DNA of 40,267 bases from CAYNFQ01 sp964396715. GTDB taxonomy: Bacteria; Patescibacteriota; Microgenomatia; Daviesbacterales; UBA10151. Under the pieces are notes generated by a model. The model saw only the letters and a list, made by a program, of their open reading frames with translations, had not been told where the DNA came from and made no database searches. The stretch is taken from NCBI GenBank assembly GCA_964396715.1, contig CAYNFQ010000011.1, positions 1 through 40,267 of the forward strand, written 5' to 3'. The position numbers and the translations under genes were made by a program. Positions 16,801 through 23,734 of the stretch are shown one piece after another (the stretch's first letter is position 1; each line of letters starts with the position of its first letter).

Positions 16801-17143
16801 TAAATTAGGCTTTAAGATTTATGCCACCGAACACACCCACCAGTTTTTAAAAGAGTCTGGAGTAAATAATTTCAGAGTTTATAAAATCTCGGAAGATCAA
16901 CATCCTTCGGTTTTGGATCTTTTACAAAAAGAGGAGGTAGATTTGGCTATCAACATCTCGGAGGACGGAGGGCAAACAGGCGAGACAGACGGCTATATCA
17001 TCAGAAGGAACTGTATTGATTTGGGGATTCCGCTGGTTACCAATTTACAATCAGCACAAATCTTAATTTCCGCTTTATCTTCTAAAAAAATGGCAGATTT
17101 ACAAATCAAAAGTTGGGATGAATATGTAGGTTTAGATAAATAA
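13841..17143 (+). CDS. carB: Carbamoyl-phosphate synthase large chain
   Basis: A 1100-residue protein, slightly longer than the usual 1060-1080. It builds carbamoyl phosphate from bicarbonate, ammonia and two ATP. Two homologous halves are seen: GSGALKIGEAGEFDYSGSQA at the start and GSGPYRIGSSVEFDWCSV at about residue 590, each followed by ATP-grasp domains, then a C-terminal MGS-like allosteric domain from about residue 960. Three repeat-coded segments explain the extra length: SLPALTAVRQ (residues 38-47) splitting the conserved ALKEE-GIET stretch, a TSDK unit near residue 475, and about 36 residues in the linker before the second half. All catalytic blocks seem intact, so it is probably active. 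Confidence 0.95.
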   Translation: MKKFKKVLVLGSGALKIGEAGEFDYSGSQALKALKEESLPALTAVRQGIETVLINPNIATIQTSKDLAGKIYFLPVTPYFVEKVIKKEKVDAIFLSFGGQTALNCGLTLEKNGILKKYGVTVLGTPVKSIEITEDRELFAKELAKIGVKVPKGGFAKSLKEAEKIARKSGFPLLVRSGFSLGGLGSGVVNNKEELVKIVSSALKHTPQVAAEEYLKHWKEIEYEVVRDNNGNKITVCNMENFDPLGIHTGESIVIAPSQTLNNYQYHMLRRLSLQVIEHLGIVGECNIQYALNPENNDYRVIEVNARLSRSSALASKATGYPLAYIAAKIGLGYNLPDLKNSLTWSTSAFFEPALDYLAVKIPRWDLQKFVGAQEQIGSEMKSVGEVMAIGRSFPEALQKGIRMLETGQDGLLGNGIDDSKLLPTTERLFVIAQRFAKGETVEQIYQATGIDPWFLYQIKEIVEFEQNLGNKVLATSDKLWVAKKLGFSDKLIAKKLKTTEEKIRELRKKYKILPKVKHIDTLAGEFPAKTNYLYLTYNADESEVTSDKAPALPAFGSPRAAGGAGVASRLSSTQARGEQVTSDKAIVLGSGPYRIGSSVEFDWCSVTAAQTLRDKGIETIVINCNPETVSTDYDIADKLYFEQLTFERVSDIYDIEKNASLVLSFGGQVPNNLALRCFKAGYKILGTSPLSIDRAEDRDKFSKTLDKLNIEQPEWMNVKSVDEAISFAKRIGYPVLVRPSYVLSGSAMNVAHTPSELKKYLKEASNVSQEYPVVISKFIAGAKEIEIDGVGQKGNLLIYAISEHVENAGIHSGDATMVLPPQRLYLETVRKIKGATRKILQELSISGPFNIQFIAKDNEIRVIELNLRASRSFPFVSKVTGYNFVQVATRVMLGEDLSGDFKTLDLDFVGVKAPQFSFHRIKGADPRLRVEMSSTGEVACFGEDLPEAYLKSIIATGFKWPKTSIFLSIGGNKNKLDFLIAAKKLSKLGFKIYATEHTHQFLKESGVNNFRVYKISEDQHPSVLDLLQKEEVDLAINISEDGGQTGETDGYIIRRNCIDLGIPLVTNLQSAQILISALSSKKMADLQIKSWDEYVGLDK
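13952..13981. repeat. Type B repeat, exact 30-base insert in carB
   Basis: Thirty bases coding SLPALTAVRQ interrupt ALKEE|GIETVLINPN, which is continuous in CarB homologues. Removing exactly these ten codons restores the family sequence, so this is a clean in-frame insertion of the same element as in carA. Confidence 0.85.
15256..15282 (+). repeat. Type D repeat inside carB
   Basis: GCGACAAGTGACAAG unit read as ATSDK. It matches the GTGACAAGTGACAAG units at 15471 and in mutM. Confidence 0.55.
15471..15597. repeat. GC-rich insert flanked by direct repeats in the carB linker
   Basis: A GC-rich, inverted-repeat-bearing stretch (about 15490-15580, with GGCTCGCCTCGCG and CGCGAGGCGAG arms) is flanked by direct copies of GTGACAAGTGACAA (15472) and GTAACAAGTGATAA (15581). 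It codes about 36 extra residues between the two carB halves. Its base composition is very unlike the gene. Confidence 0.75.
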
Positions 17144-17180
17144 AAATCTTTTAAAAATTTCTCCAACTCCAACTTCATAG

Positions 17181-17208
17181 TTGACAATTTGGTATACGAT
17201 CGTACAAT
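17181..17208 (+). promoter_or_regulatory. Promoter of the PaaX-like gene, leaderless layout
   Basis: TTGACA (17181-17186), 16 nt spacer, TACAAT (17203-17208); ATG at 17217 is eight nt further. The CGATCG dyad lies in the spacer and -10 box, the classic place for an autorepressor. Confidence 0.75.
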
Positions 17209-17214
17209 GAATTG
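17185..17214. promoter_or_regulatory. CGATCG-centred dyad 1 (putative operator)
   Basis: A perfect ten-base palindrome TACGATCGTA (17195-17204) with outer arms CAATT (17185-17189) and AATTG (17210-17214), leaving a 20-base interior. It overlaps the promoter of the PaaX-like gene. Its right half CGATCGTACAAnnAAnTGGTAT is shared with dyad 2. Confidence 0.6.
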
Positions 17215-17216
17215 GT

Positions 17217-17720
17217 ATGAAAGTTTACAAAAAGAGTTTGACTAAAGCGATACTTTTAGTATTGGAAAAAGCAGTTGATGGATATGTTAGACTTGAGGAT
17301 TTTACCTACCACCATTATCGTTACCATTATGGTTACCCTAACCTTAAGAAATCCTCTTTATCTCAAGCCCTTAAGAGATTAAGAGAAAGTGGTTTAATTG
17401 AGCAAGTAAAGCTAAAAAATGATGTAATAATCAAATTAACTCAGACTGGTAAGGAGTTAATTAGCGATGGATCTGATGAAAAAGAATGGGATGGGAAGTG
17501 GAGGATTGTGATTTTTGATATTCCAGAACAAAAAAGAGTTATAAGAAATCTGTTTAGGAGAAACTTAAAGAAATGGGGATTTAAACATTTACAAAAGAGT
17601 GTATGGATAAGCAAAAGAAATGTGTTTGATAAGTTAGAGGTTTACATTAAGGAATTAGGAATAGAGCAATGGGTAATAGTGATGGAAGTTAATCGCCTTT
17701 CTGGTTATACCATTTCGTGA
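17217..17720 (+). CDS. PaaX/Cas2-fold transcriptional regulator
   Basis: A 167-residue protein. Residues 1-90 form a winged-helix unit (KAILLVLEKAVDG...SLSQALKRLRESGLIEQV...IKLTQTGKELI). Residues 95-167 are a Cas2-like ferredoxin fold: WDGKWRIVIFDIPEQKRVIRNLFRRNLKKWGF, then KSVWISKR. This is the PaaX C-terminal arrangement often seen in CPR genomes. The Cas2 resemblance does not imply CRISPR; there is no array or cas gene here. The gene has its own leaderless promoter overlapped by a CGATCG dyad and is followed at once by a second dyad, which suggests autoregulation. Two further dyads lie in the mevalonate operon. Confidence 0.82.
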   Translation: MKVYKKSLTKAILLVLEKAVDGYVRLEDFTYHHYRYHYGYPNLKKSSLSQALKRLRESGLIEQVKLKNDVIIKLTQTGKELISDGSDEKEWDGKWRIVIFDIPEQKRVIRNLFRRNLKKWGFKHLQKSVWISKRNVFDKLEVYIKELGIEQWVIVMEVNRLSGYTIS

Positions 17721-17746
17721 TGCGATCGTACAAGCAAATGGTATAA
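17705..17746. promoter_or_regulatory. CGATCG-centred dyad 2 (putative operator)
   Basis: Perfect 11-base arms TTATACCATTT (17705-17715) and AAATGGTATAA (17736-17746) enclose exactly 20 bases whose centre is CGATCG (17723-17728). The dyad and the hexamer share the same centre. It spans the end of the PaaX-like gene and the gap to the next gene. Confidence 0.65.
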
Positions 17747-17765
17747 ATGAGTATAGAAAGGAAAC

Positions 17766-17794
17766 TTGACAAAGATAGAGAGTGAGAGTTTAAT
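17766..17794 (+). promoter_or_regulatory. Promoter of the 17804 gene, leaderless layout
   Basis: TTGACA (17766-17771), 17 nt spacer, TTTAAT (17789-17794), then nine nt to ATG 17804. Confidence 0.65.
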
Positions 17795-17803
17795 TGGAAT
17801 CAT

Positions 17804-18139
17804 ATGGTAGGTGAAGGCTCAGAAAACGAAGCTTCTGTTCAAGAAAGATTTACAGTTAGAATGGAAGAAAATACTAAGTTAGGTAGATTAGCAGTTTCAA
17901 GACATAGAGAAACTATTGAGAGACTCAAACTCATTGACAACATAGAACATATAGAATTGGCTAGAGATTATGGAAAGACTAGTGAAGCAGGAGAAAAATT
18001 TACTAATGATTCTCAATGGGTTTGGTCTTTAATTGAAGCAGGTGTCTCCAAAGAGATGATACTCAAAGCTTGGGATATAAAGGATGAAAAAAATAGGAAG
18101 GCTGATGATCAGGTTAGAGACATGCGGGATCAAAGATAG
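17804..18139 (+). CDS. Small hypothetical protein
   Basis: A 111-residue, highly charged, probably all-helical protein with no recognised family. A central segment RLKLIDNIEHIELARDYGK and the ending KADDQVRDMRDQR have no catalytic look. A good leaderless promoter supports it as a real gene. It sits between the PaaX-like regulator and the Fic gene. Confidence 0.55.
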   Translation: MVGEGSENEASVQERFTVRMEENTKLGRLAVSRHRETIERLKLIDNIEHIELARDYGKTSEAGEKFTNDSQWVWSLIEAGVSKEMILKAWDIKDEKNRKADDQVRDMRDQR

Positions 18140-18204
18140 AAAGCCCTAGATCGTTCCACTCTTAATTAGATTTTTTGCGGGAAATATGCGAGAATGAGGT
18201 AGTC

Positions 18205-18272
18205 GTTAGCTATCAGCTGTCAGTCGTCAGACAAATTCAAAAAGTCTGAAAGCTGAAGACTGATGACTGATA
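18205..18272. repeat. CAGTCGTCAG-type inverted repeat upstream of fic
   Basis: TATCAGCTGTCAGTCGTCAG (about 18211) pairs imperfectly with CTGAAGACTGATGACTGATA (about 18253-18272). The GTCGTCA unit is the same as the tandem repeat inside the DUF3105 gene (26931-26960). Confidence 0.65.
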
Positions 18273-18280
18273 TCTATTCC

Positions 18281-19357
18281 ATGTTTATCCCCAAATACAC
18301 CATTACCAACAGGATTCTAAAAAATATTGGTATAGTTGAAGCAGCCCGTGAGGTGATAATGAATGCACCACTCGTGCCTGCATGGGAGGCAAAGTTCAGA
18401 AAAGAGGCCATGGAGCGAACTGTCCATCACGGCACCCATCTGGAAGGGAATCCTTTAACTGAGGAGGAGGTAAAAGATGTTTTGGACGGGCAGGAGGTAG
18501 TGGCCAGAGATAGGGATGTGCAAGAAATTATCAATTATAGAAATGTTTTAAAATTCATAGATAGCGTACAAGCTCAAATTGGTACCTCTGGTGCATATAA
18601 TTTTACAATAGAAACAATTTTGGAAATGCATAAATTAACAACAGAAAAAACACTGGACCCTGCTTCTTGTGGCAAATTTAGAATCAGGCAAGTAGTGATT
18701 AAAAATACCAAAACAGGTCAGGTTTCTTATACCCCCCCTCCTGCTGTTGAGGTGCCGTATTTGGTTGAAGATTTGGTTAATTGGATTAACTCGGATGAGG
18801 CAAAGGGGGCTCACCCTGTGATAAAGACAGGCATTATCCATTATGAGCTGGCCAGAATCCATCCTTTTACAGACGGAAACGGCAGGGTGGCTCGTTCTGT
18901 TGCGACGCTGGTGATGTTTTTGGATAACTATGATATCAGGAAGTTTTTCTCTTTTGAGGAATATTTTGATGAAAACCCCATGGATTATTATTTAACTTTA
19001 CAGGCTGTTTCTAACCAGTTAGTTTTAGATACTCACGAGCGGGATTTAACTCCCTGGCTGGAATATTTTACCCAAGGTGTGGCAATTGAGCTAAATAGAG
19101 TAAAAGAGAAGGTACAAAGAATTTCCACAGATGCCAGAATTAAAGATAGGTTAGGGGAGCAGGTGATGTTAAATGAACGACAAATGCTGATTATGGAATA
19201 TATTCACAGGCACAAGGGCTTGTCTAATAAAGATTTCAGAAAAATTTTCCCGGATCATTCCGATGATACGGTACTGCGGGAACTGAAATTTCTAAGACAA
19301 AAAGGTCTGGTTAAAAAGAGCGGCGGCACCAAAAAGGCTATTTATGTGTTAAAGTAA
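18281..19357 (+). CDS. Fic/DOC-family AMP-transferase-like protein
   Basis: A 358-residue protein. The Fic motif is complete: HPFTDGNGRVAR near residue 194, predicting nucleotidyl transfer to a hydroxyl side chain of a target protein. An inhibitory-helix motif, HGTHLEGNPLT, near residue 50 is typical of class II (self-inhibited) Fic proteins. The C-terminal 70 residues look like a winged helix (SNKDFRKIFPDHSDDTVLRELKFLRQKGLVKK). ATG 18281 is preferred because the upstream ATG 18263 lies inside a repeat and the family begins with M(F/Y)xPKxTIT. The target is unknown. It converges on the GGDEF gene with a nine-base overlap. Confidence 0.88.
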   Translation: MFIPKYTITNRILKNIGIVEAAREVIMNAPLVPAWEAKFRKEAMERTVHHGTHLEGNPLTEEEVKDVLDGQEVVARDRDVQEIINYRNVLKFIDSVQAQIGTSGAYNFTIETILEMHKLTTEKTLDPASCGKFRIRQVVIKNTKTGQVSYTPPPAVEVPYLVEDLVNWINSDEAKGAHPVIKTGIIHYELARIHPFTDGNGRVARSVATLVMFLDNYDIRKFFSFEEYFDENPMDYYLTLQAVSNQLVLDTHERDLTPWLEYFTQGVAIELNRVKEKVQRISTDARIKDRLGEQVMLNERQMLIMEYIHRHKGLSNKDFRKIFPDHSDDTVLRELKFLRQKGLVKKSGGTKKAIYVLK

Positions 19358-20026
19358 TGGCAGACCTTCAAAAACCACTTTGTTGCGTTCCATTTTGGCT
19401 ATCTTCAGTTGATCATCAGCTCGTCTGAGAAGTGTCTGAGCATTATCATTTGGTTGAATTGTAACTACTCCCATACTGACAGTGTTTTCTAAGTCCGGCA
19501 TGTTTAGACTACTTTTAACCCTGTCAGGTATAGTTGTTCTGACTTCTTCAAATATTGCTTTTGCTGCTTTAATATCTACACCAATCACCAAAAGCATAAA
19601 CTCGTCTCCCCCAAAACGACCCATTAGGAATGGTATATCTGTATGTAAAGCTTCAATCTGTCTCATTGTCTTTGCATAAGACTGAATTACTTGATTGCCT
19701 GCTAGCTTGCCGATAGTATCATTAATTTTTTTTAGCTTATCTCCATCGAAAAAGCCCAGATAAGCAGGTATATTGTATAGTTGAATTATCATAAGGTCTG
19801 CAGTTAGGGCATCAGCAAAGCCCTGATAATTTAATAAACCTGTTAGTGAATCATGGTCGGCTTGATCCTCCAGCGCTATTTCCCTGTCTGCCCATTCTGC
19901 AGCCAGTTGTTCTGGGGGTAATTCACCTGAGCGTACTTTTGCTAATCGAGCTGAATTTCTCCTTACCAGATACTCTCTGTGAGGGTTTGATTTAGGTTTT
20001 TCAGTTTCAGGATTTTGGTCTACCAT
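19349..20026 (-). CDS. GGDEF-domain protein (putative diguanylate cyclase)
   Basis: A 225-residue protein. A charged N-terminal helix of about 70 residues is followed by a GGDEF domain opening with DHDSLTGLLNYQGF and carrying the intact active-site loop GRFGGDEF, then VSMGVVTI. No membrane or sensor domain is visible. An RxxD inhibitory site is not evident. The ATG at 20026 is chosen because GAAGGAGAG lies just upstream; the longer reading would need no ribosome site and would run into the ligase promoter. It would make cyclic di-GMP, but no EAL or PilZ gene is nearby. Confidence 0.82.
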   Translation of the reverse strand: MVDQNPETEKPKSNPHREYLVRRNSARLAKVRSGELPPEQLAAEWADREIALEDQADHDSLTGLLNYQGFADALTADLMIIQLYNIPAYLGFFDGDKLKKINDTIGKLAGNQVIQSYAKTMRQIEALHTDIPFLMGRFGGDEFMLLVIGVDIKAAKAIFEEVRTTIPDRVKSSLNMPDLENTVSMGVVTIQPNDNAQTLLRRADDQLKIAKMERNKVVFEGLPLL

Positions 20027-20055
20027 CTCTCCTTCAAGATACCGCATAAACGCGT

Positions 20056-20085
20056 ATTTTACAATAGTTAGGGAATCTATTACAA
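20056..20085 (-). promoter_or_regulatory. Promoter of the GGDEF gene
   Basis: Minus strand TTGTAA (20085-20080), 18 nt, TAAAAT (20061-20056). The leader of about 25 nt carries a GGAGAG ribosome site, unlike the leaderless genes. It overlaps the ligase promoter head to head. Confidence 0.5.
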
Positions 20086-20086
20086 T
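20058..20086 (+). promoter_or_regulatory. Promoter of the DNA ligase gene, leaderless layout
   Basis: TTTACA (20058-20063), 17 nt spacer, TACAAT (20081-20086), then six nt to ATG 20093. Confidence 0.65.
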
Positions 20087-20092
20087 CCAGGT

Positions 20093-21835
20093 ATGACTTT
20101 TGGGAAACTTTCTCAATATTTTGAAAAACTTGAAGCAACCTCTTCCAGACTGGCCTTAATTGATATTTTGTCTGATCTTTTTAAAGAAGTTAAAGCCTCG
20201 GAGATTGCCAAGGTTTGTTATCTGATCCAAGGTAGAGTGGCCCCATTTTATGAGCCAATTGAGATTGGGATGAGCGAAAAGCTGGTGGCTCAAGCCATAG
20301 CCAGGGCTTATGGGGTAGAACGGGAGCAGGTACTACGAGAATATGGTCGGATGGGAGACTTAGGGTTGGTGGCCCTTCGACTCGCTTCGCTCGCTCAGGG
20401 TAAACTACCTAAAGGATCGGGTTTAACTGTAAATGAAGTTTTTGAAACGTTAAGAGAAATTGCGCAAACTTCCGGTGAGGGGACTGTTGAGAAAAAAGTT
20501 TCTGCTCTGGCTGGTTTACTTAAAAAAGTTGATGGAGTAGGTGCTAAACATTTAGTCAGGATTCCTTTAGGAGTATCGCGTTTAGGCATTGGGGACCCTA
20601 CTATTTTGGATGGTTTTGCTAAAAGTAAGCTGGGGGATAGAGGGAAGAGGAAGAGTTTAGAAGGAGCTTATAACAGAACCTCGGATCTTGGTTTGATAGG
20701 TGAGACTCTTTGGGGTGGTGGAGTTAAAGCTGTAGAAAAGCTGGATGTTAGCGTTGGAAGGCCGATTAGATCTCAGCTGGCAGAGCGTTTACCTGATCCC
20801 AAAACAATTTTGGAAAAATTTGGAGGAAAGGCACACGTACAGTTTAAAATGGATGGATTTCGGGTGCAGATTCATAAAGACGGGGATAAAGTCAGGCTAT
20901 TTTCCAGGAATCTGGAAGAAACAACTCTCATGTTTCCGGATATTATCAAAGGAGTGCTGTCTCAGCTAAAGGCTAAATCAGCTATCCTGGATTCAGAAGC
21001 ATTGGCTTTTAATCCGGTATCTGAGGAATTTTTACCTTTTCAGGAAACTACCAAGAGACGGCGCAAGTATGACATCGAGGCTATGGCAGCCAAATTACCC
21101 CTGAAAGCTTTTGTGTTTGACGTTATGTATTTGGACGGCAAATCCCTGATGGATTTGCCGCTAGATACTAGAATCAAGAAGTTAGAAGCTAGAGTTCATG
21201 GTAATGAAATACTAATTCCTCAACCGGGTGAAATAACTGATTCAGTAGAAAGAATGCAGGAGCTTTTTGATGATGCTCTAACCAAAGGTTTGGAAGGATT
21301 AATTGTTAAAAGAGTGGATAGTAAATATGAAGCAGGAGCCAGGAATTTTAATTGGGTGAAGTTAAAAAGACACTCTGCAGGTGAGCTTGAAGATACCATT
21401 GACTGTGTGATCTTGGGTTATATTTATGGCAGAGGGAAAAGGGCTGCTTTTGGGGCAGGGGCACTGTTGGTGGGAGTTTATGATGATCAAAAAGATGAAT
21501 TTGTGACTGTTTCCAAAATTGGGACCGGTTTAACAGATGAGGAGTGGAGAGAAATACACAAAAGAGCAGATAAGATAAAAGTTTCCCACAAACCAGCCAG
21601 GATAAATTCTATTTTAACTCCATCAGTCTGGATAGCGCCGGAAATAGTGATTGAGGTTTTGGCAGATGAAATCACCAGATCTCCAAATCATACAGCAGGC
21701 AGAGATCAAGATAACATAGGCTATGCCCTAAGATTTCCCAGGCTTATTAAATTCCGTGGAGCCGATAAAACCGCAGAAGATGCTACCACTGTTAAAGAGC
21801 TAATTGAGATGTATAAGTTACAATTTAAAAAATGA
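20093..21835 (+). CDS. ATP-dependent DNA ligase, archaeal/eukaryotic LigI type
   Basis: A 580-residue ligase with the three-part archaeal layout: an N-terminal DNA-binding domain (1-225), a nucleotidyltransferase domain with K252 in FKMDGFRVQIH (KxDGxR), SAILDSEALAF and GLEGLIVKR, and an OB fold ending in TRSPNHTAGRDQDNIGYALRFPRLIKFR. It seals nicks using ATP, whereas most bacteria rely on an NAD-dependent LigA. A type C repeat (20373-20400) adds the segment ALRLASLAQGK in the DNA-binding domain. It starts a likely repair operon with the unknown protein and endonuclease Q; the next gene overlaps by ATGA. Confidence 0.93.
   Translation: MTFGKLSQYFEKLEATSSRLALIDILSDLFKEVKASEIAKVCYLIQGRVAPFYEPIEIGMSEKLVAQAIARAYGVEREQVLREYGRMGDLGLVALRLASLAQGKLPKGSGLTVNEVFETLREIAQTSGEGTVEKKVSALAGLLKKVDGVGAKHLVRIPLGVSRLGIGDPTILDGFAKSKLGDRGKRKSLEGAYNRTSDLGLIGETLWGGGVKAVEKLDVSVGRPIRSQLAERLPDPKTILEKFGGKAHVQFKMDGFRVQIHKDGDKVRLFSRNLEETTLMFPDIIKGVLSQLKAKSAILDSEALAFNPVSEEFLPFQETTKRRRKYDIEAMAAKLPLKAFVFDVMYLDGKSLMDLPLDTRIKKLEARVHGNEILIPQPGEITDSVERMQELFDDALTKGLEGLIVKRVDSKYEAGARNFNWVKLKRHSAGELEDTIDCVILGYIYGRGKRAAFGAGALLVGVYDDQKDEFVTVSKIGTGLTDEEWREIHKRADKIKVSHKPARINSILTPSVWIAPEIVIEVLADEITRSPNHTAGRDQDNIGYALRFPRLIKFRGADKTAEDATTVKELIEMYKLQFKK
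20373..20400. repeat. Type C palindromic repeat inside the ligase gene
   Basis: CCCTTCGACTCGC-TTCGCTCGCTCAGGG, an imperfect hairpin read in frame as LRLASLAQG. Confidence 0.7.
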
Positions 21836-22413
21836 ACATAGATAATAGGGAAGGAAATATTCCAAAAGAGACTGAGAAGTTTAATGTTAGAAATTCAGCC
21901 CCAATAGAACATTATTCTATTGGAAGTACCCCATGGATAAGAGTTAATGGGCAAGATCAGCCCATGAATGTAGAAGCCCTTATTAAAAAGGCCTCAGAAG
22001 GTGATGAGGAAGCACTAAAAACATTATTAACACCTATAGCTTTGGTCGATACTGATATAGCTCAAATAGAGTTAGAAAGAGAGTTAGAGAGACAGAGAAA
22101 AACGAGAAAAGGTTTAGGAATAATATTTACAGAAGGAGAGGGACTAAAAAAGATTAGAAGAGGTGGTACATCTATTTTTATTGAGCCTAGTAGATTAGAT
22201 TTACAAACTGGTTTAGTAGAACCTCGATGGAATATTTATCTAGTTGATGTAAATGGAAAAAGAGTTGATAATCAACGAATAAGACAGGCTTTACAAGAAT
22301 TAGCTTTAGATCGTGATCCCCAAAAGCCTGATGATATGTGGTTCTACAATCTTAGCCAGATAAATCCAGATGGATCAAAAACTTTAGTATTTAACCACCA
22401 AAGGCAAAAGTGA
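21832..22413 (+). CDS. Hypothetical protein in the ligase-endonuclease Q cluster
   Basis: A 193-residue soluble protein that I do not recognise. The N-terminal 90 residues are acidic with helical stretches (VEALIKKASEGDEEALKTLL). The C-terminal half alternates strands (TSIFIEPSRLDLQTGLVEPRWNIYLVDVNGK). It overlaps the ligase stop by ATGA, so it is co-translated with it; a repair-related role would be only a guess from position. Confidence 0.6.
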   Translation: MNIDNREGNIPKETEKFNVRNSAPIEHYSIGSTPWIRVNGQDQPMNVEALIKKASEGDEEALKTLLTPIALVDTDIAQIELERELERQRKTRKGLGIIFTEGEGLKKIRRGGTSIFIEPSRLDLQTGLVEPRWNIYLVDVNGKRVDNQRIRQALQELALDRDPQKPDDMWFYNLSQINPDGSKTLVFNHQRQK

Positions 22414-22419
22414 TAGAAT
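22414..22419 (+). promoter_or_regulatory. -10 box of the endonuclease Q gene, leaderless layout
   Basis: TAGAAT, with TTAACC (22391-22396) 17 nt upstream; ATG 22430 is ten nt downstream. It may add to read-through from the ligase operon. Confidence 0.4.
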
Positions 22420-22429
22420 CATCAAAAAT

Positions 22430-23734
22430 ATGGCCTATGTAGCTGATTTGCATATACATTCCAGGTTTTCCAGAGCATGTTCACCAGCTTTAAATGTTCC
22501 GAATTTAGTGGAGTGGGCCAGGTATAAAGGTATTAATGTTTTAGGAACCGGAGACTTTTTACACCCACTTTGGCTAGCTGAATTAAAAAATAGTTTAAAA
22601 GAAGATGGATCTGGCTTTTTAGTCCATGATTCATCTGATGTTAAATTTGTTTTAAGTGTAGAGGTTTCTTCTATTTATTCTCATAAGGGTAAGGGTAGAA
22701 GGGTGCATAATTTGGTTTTTATGCCTGATTTTAAATCAGCTGAAGTTTTCCAAAAAGCACTGCTTTCCAGGAGGGCAAATTTAGCATCTGATGGCAGGCC
22801 TATTGTGGGAATTTCTGCCAAAGATTTACTTTCACTGGCTCTTGAGGTATCTGAAAAAGCCCTGTTTATTCCAGCTCATGCCTGGACCCCCTGGTTTGGG
22901 ATTTTTGGATCAGAATCAGGTTATGATTCATTGGAAGAATGTTTTGAGGATTTGAGTGAATATATTTATGGAATTGAGACTGGTTTATCATCAGACCCTG
23001 CTATGAATTGGCGGGTGAGTGAGTTGGATAACAAGTCTATTATCTCTTTTTCAGATGCACATTCTCTGCCAAATTTGGGCAGGGAGGCAACAGTATTTGC
23101 CGGAGATATAAATTCAGGGTATTCGGGGATGTTCAGGGATATTAAAGAGCAGAGAATTGCCGGAACAATTGAATTTTACCCGGAGCAGGGAAAATATCAC
23201 TATACCGGGCACAGAAACTGCAATATTAAATATACCCCAGAGGATACAAAAGCTAAAGGTACTATCTGTCCTGTCTGCAAAAGAGGATTAACGGTGGGGG
23301 TGATGGAGAGAGTAGAGAGCCTCGCTTCGCGAGGAAATGACAAATTACAAATTACAAATGACAAAGGAGTAATAAAAACAGAAGCTTCTCCAAACAGAGC
23401 TGGATATAGGATGTTAGTGCCGCTTTATCAGGTTATAGCAGAAGCATTTGGTAATGCTCCAACAAGCCAAAGGGTAATAAATGAGTATAAAAAGTTAGTT
23501 ACCACTTTGAGAGGAGAAATTAAAATTTTAACTAAGGTTTCCATAGATGAGATAGCAAAAATATCAGGAGAAAAGATTGCTGAGGGAGTGGACAAAGATA
23601 GGAGAGGAGATTTGGTGATAGATCCGGGCTATGATGGAGTATATGGAGTGGTGAAAATTTGGGGAAATGAGGGAAATCAGGATCATAAGGGTGATCAGAT
23701 GAAAAAAACTCCGCAATTAGGTTTATTTGATTGA
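22430..23734 (+). CDS. Endonuclease Q-like PHP-domain nuclease
   Basis: A 434-residue protein. The PHP domain has DLHIHSRFS (6-14), GTGDFLHPLW (about 40-49), PAHAWTPWFGIFGS and SFSDAHSLPNLGREA, matching endonuclease Q, which nicks 5' of uracil, hypoxanthine and other deaminated bases. A zinc-binding region (HRNCNIKY...CPVCKRGL) and the family's GVMERVE follow. A repeat-coded stretch (SLASRGNDKLQITNDKG) sits before RAGYRMLVPL. The extreme C-terminus, QLGLFD, fits the bacterial sliding-clamp binding motif QLxLF. Co-occurrence with an archaeal-type ligase suggests a cut-and-seal repair module. Confidence 0.88.
   Translation: MAYVADLHIHSRFSRACSPALNVPNLVEWARYKGINVLGTGDFLHPLWLAELKNSLKEDGSGFLVHDSSDVKFVLSVEVSSIYSHKGKGRRVHNLVFMPDFKSAEVFQKALLSRRANLASDGRPIVGISAKDLLSLALEVSEKALFIPAHAWTPWFGIFGSESGYDSLEECFEDLSEYIYGIETGLSSDPAMNWRVSELDNKSIISFSDAHSLPNLGREATVFAGDINSGYSGMFRDIKEQRIAGTIEFYPEQGKYHYTGHRNCNIKYTPEDTKAKGTICPVCKRGLTVGVMERVESLASRGNDKLQITNDKGVIKTEASPNRAGYRMLVPLYQVIAEAFGNAPTSQRVINEYKKLVTTLRGEIKILTKVSIDEIAKISGEKIAEGVDKDRRGDLVIDPGYDGVYGVVKIWGNEGNQDHKGDQMKKTPQLGLFD
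23317..23366. repeat. Hairpin plus ACAAATT tandem repeat inside endonuclease Q gene
   Basis: The stem CCTCGC/GCGAGG (about 23320-23334) is followed by ACAAATTACAAATTACAAAT. Together they code for a loop absent from relatives. Confidence 0.65.

Noticed and set aside
17217..17720. Cas2-like fold suggesting a CRISPR locus
   Set aside because: The protein has an N-terminal winged helix as in PaaX, and there is no repeat-spacer array or other cas gene in the window.
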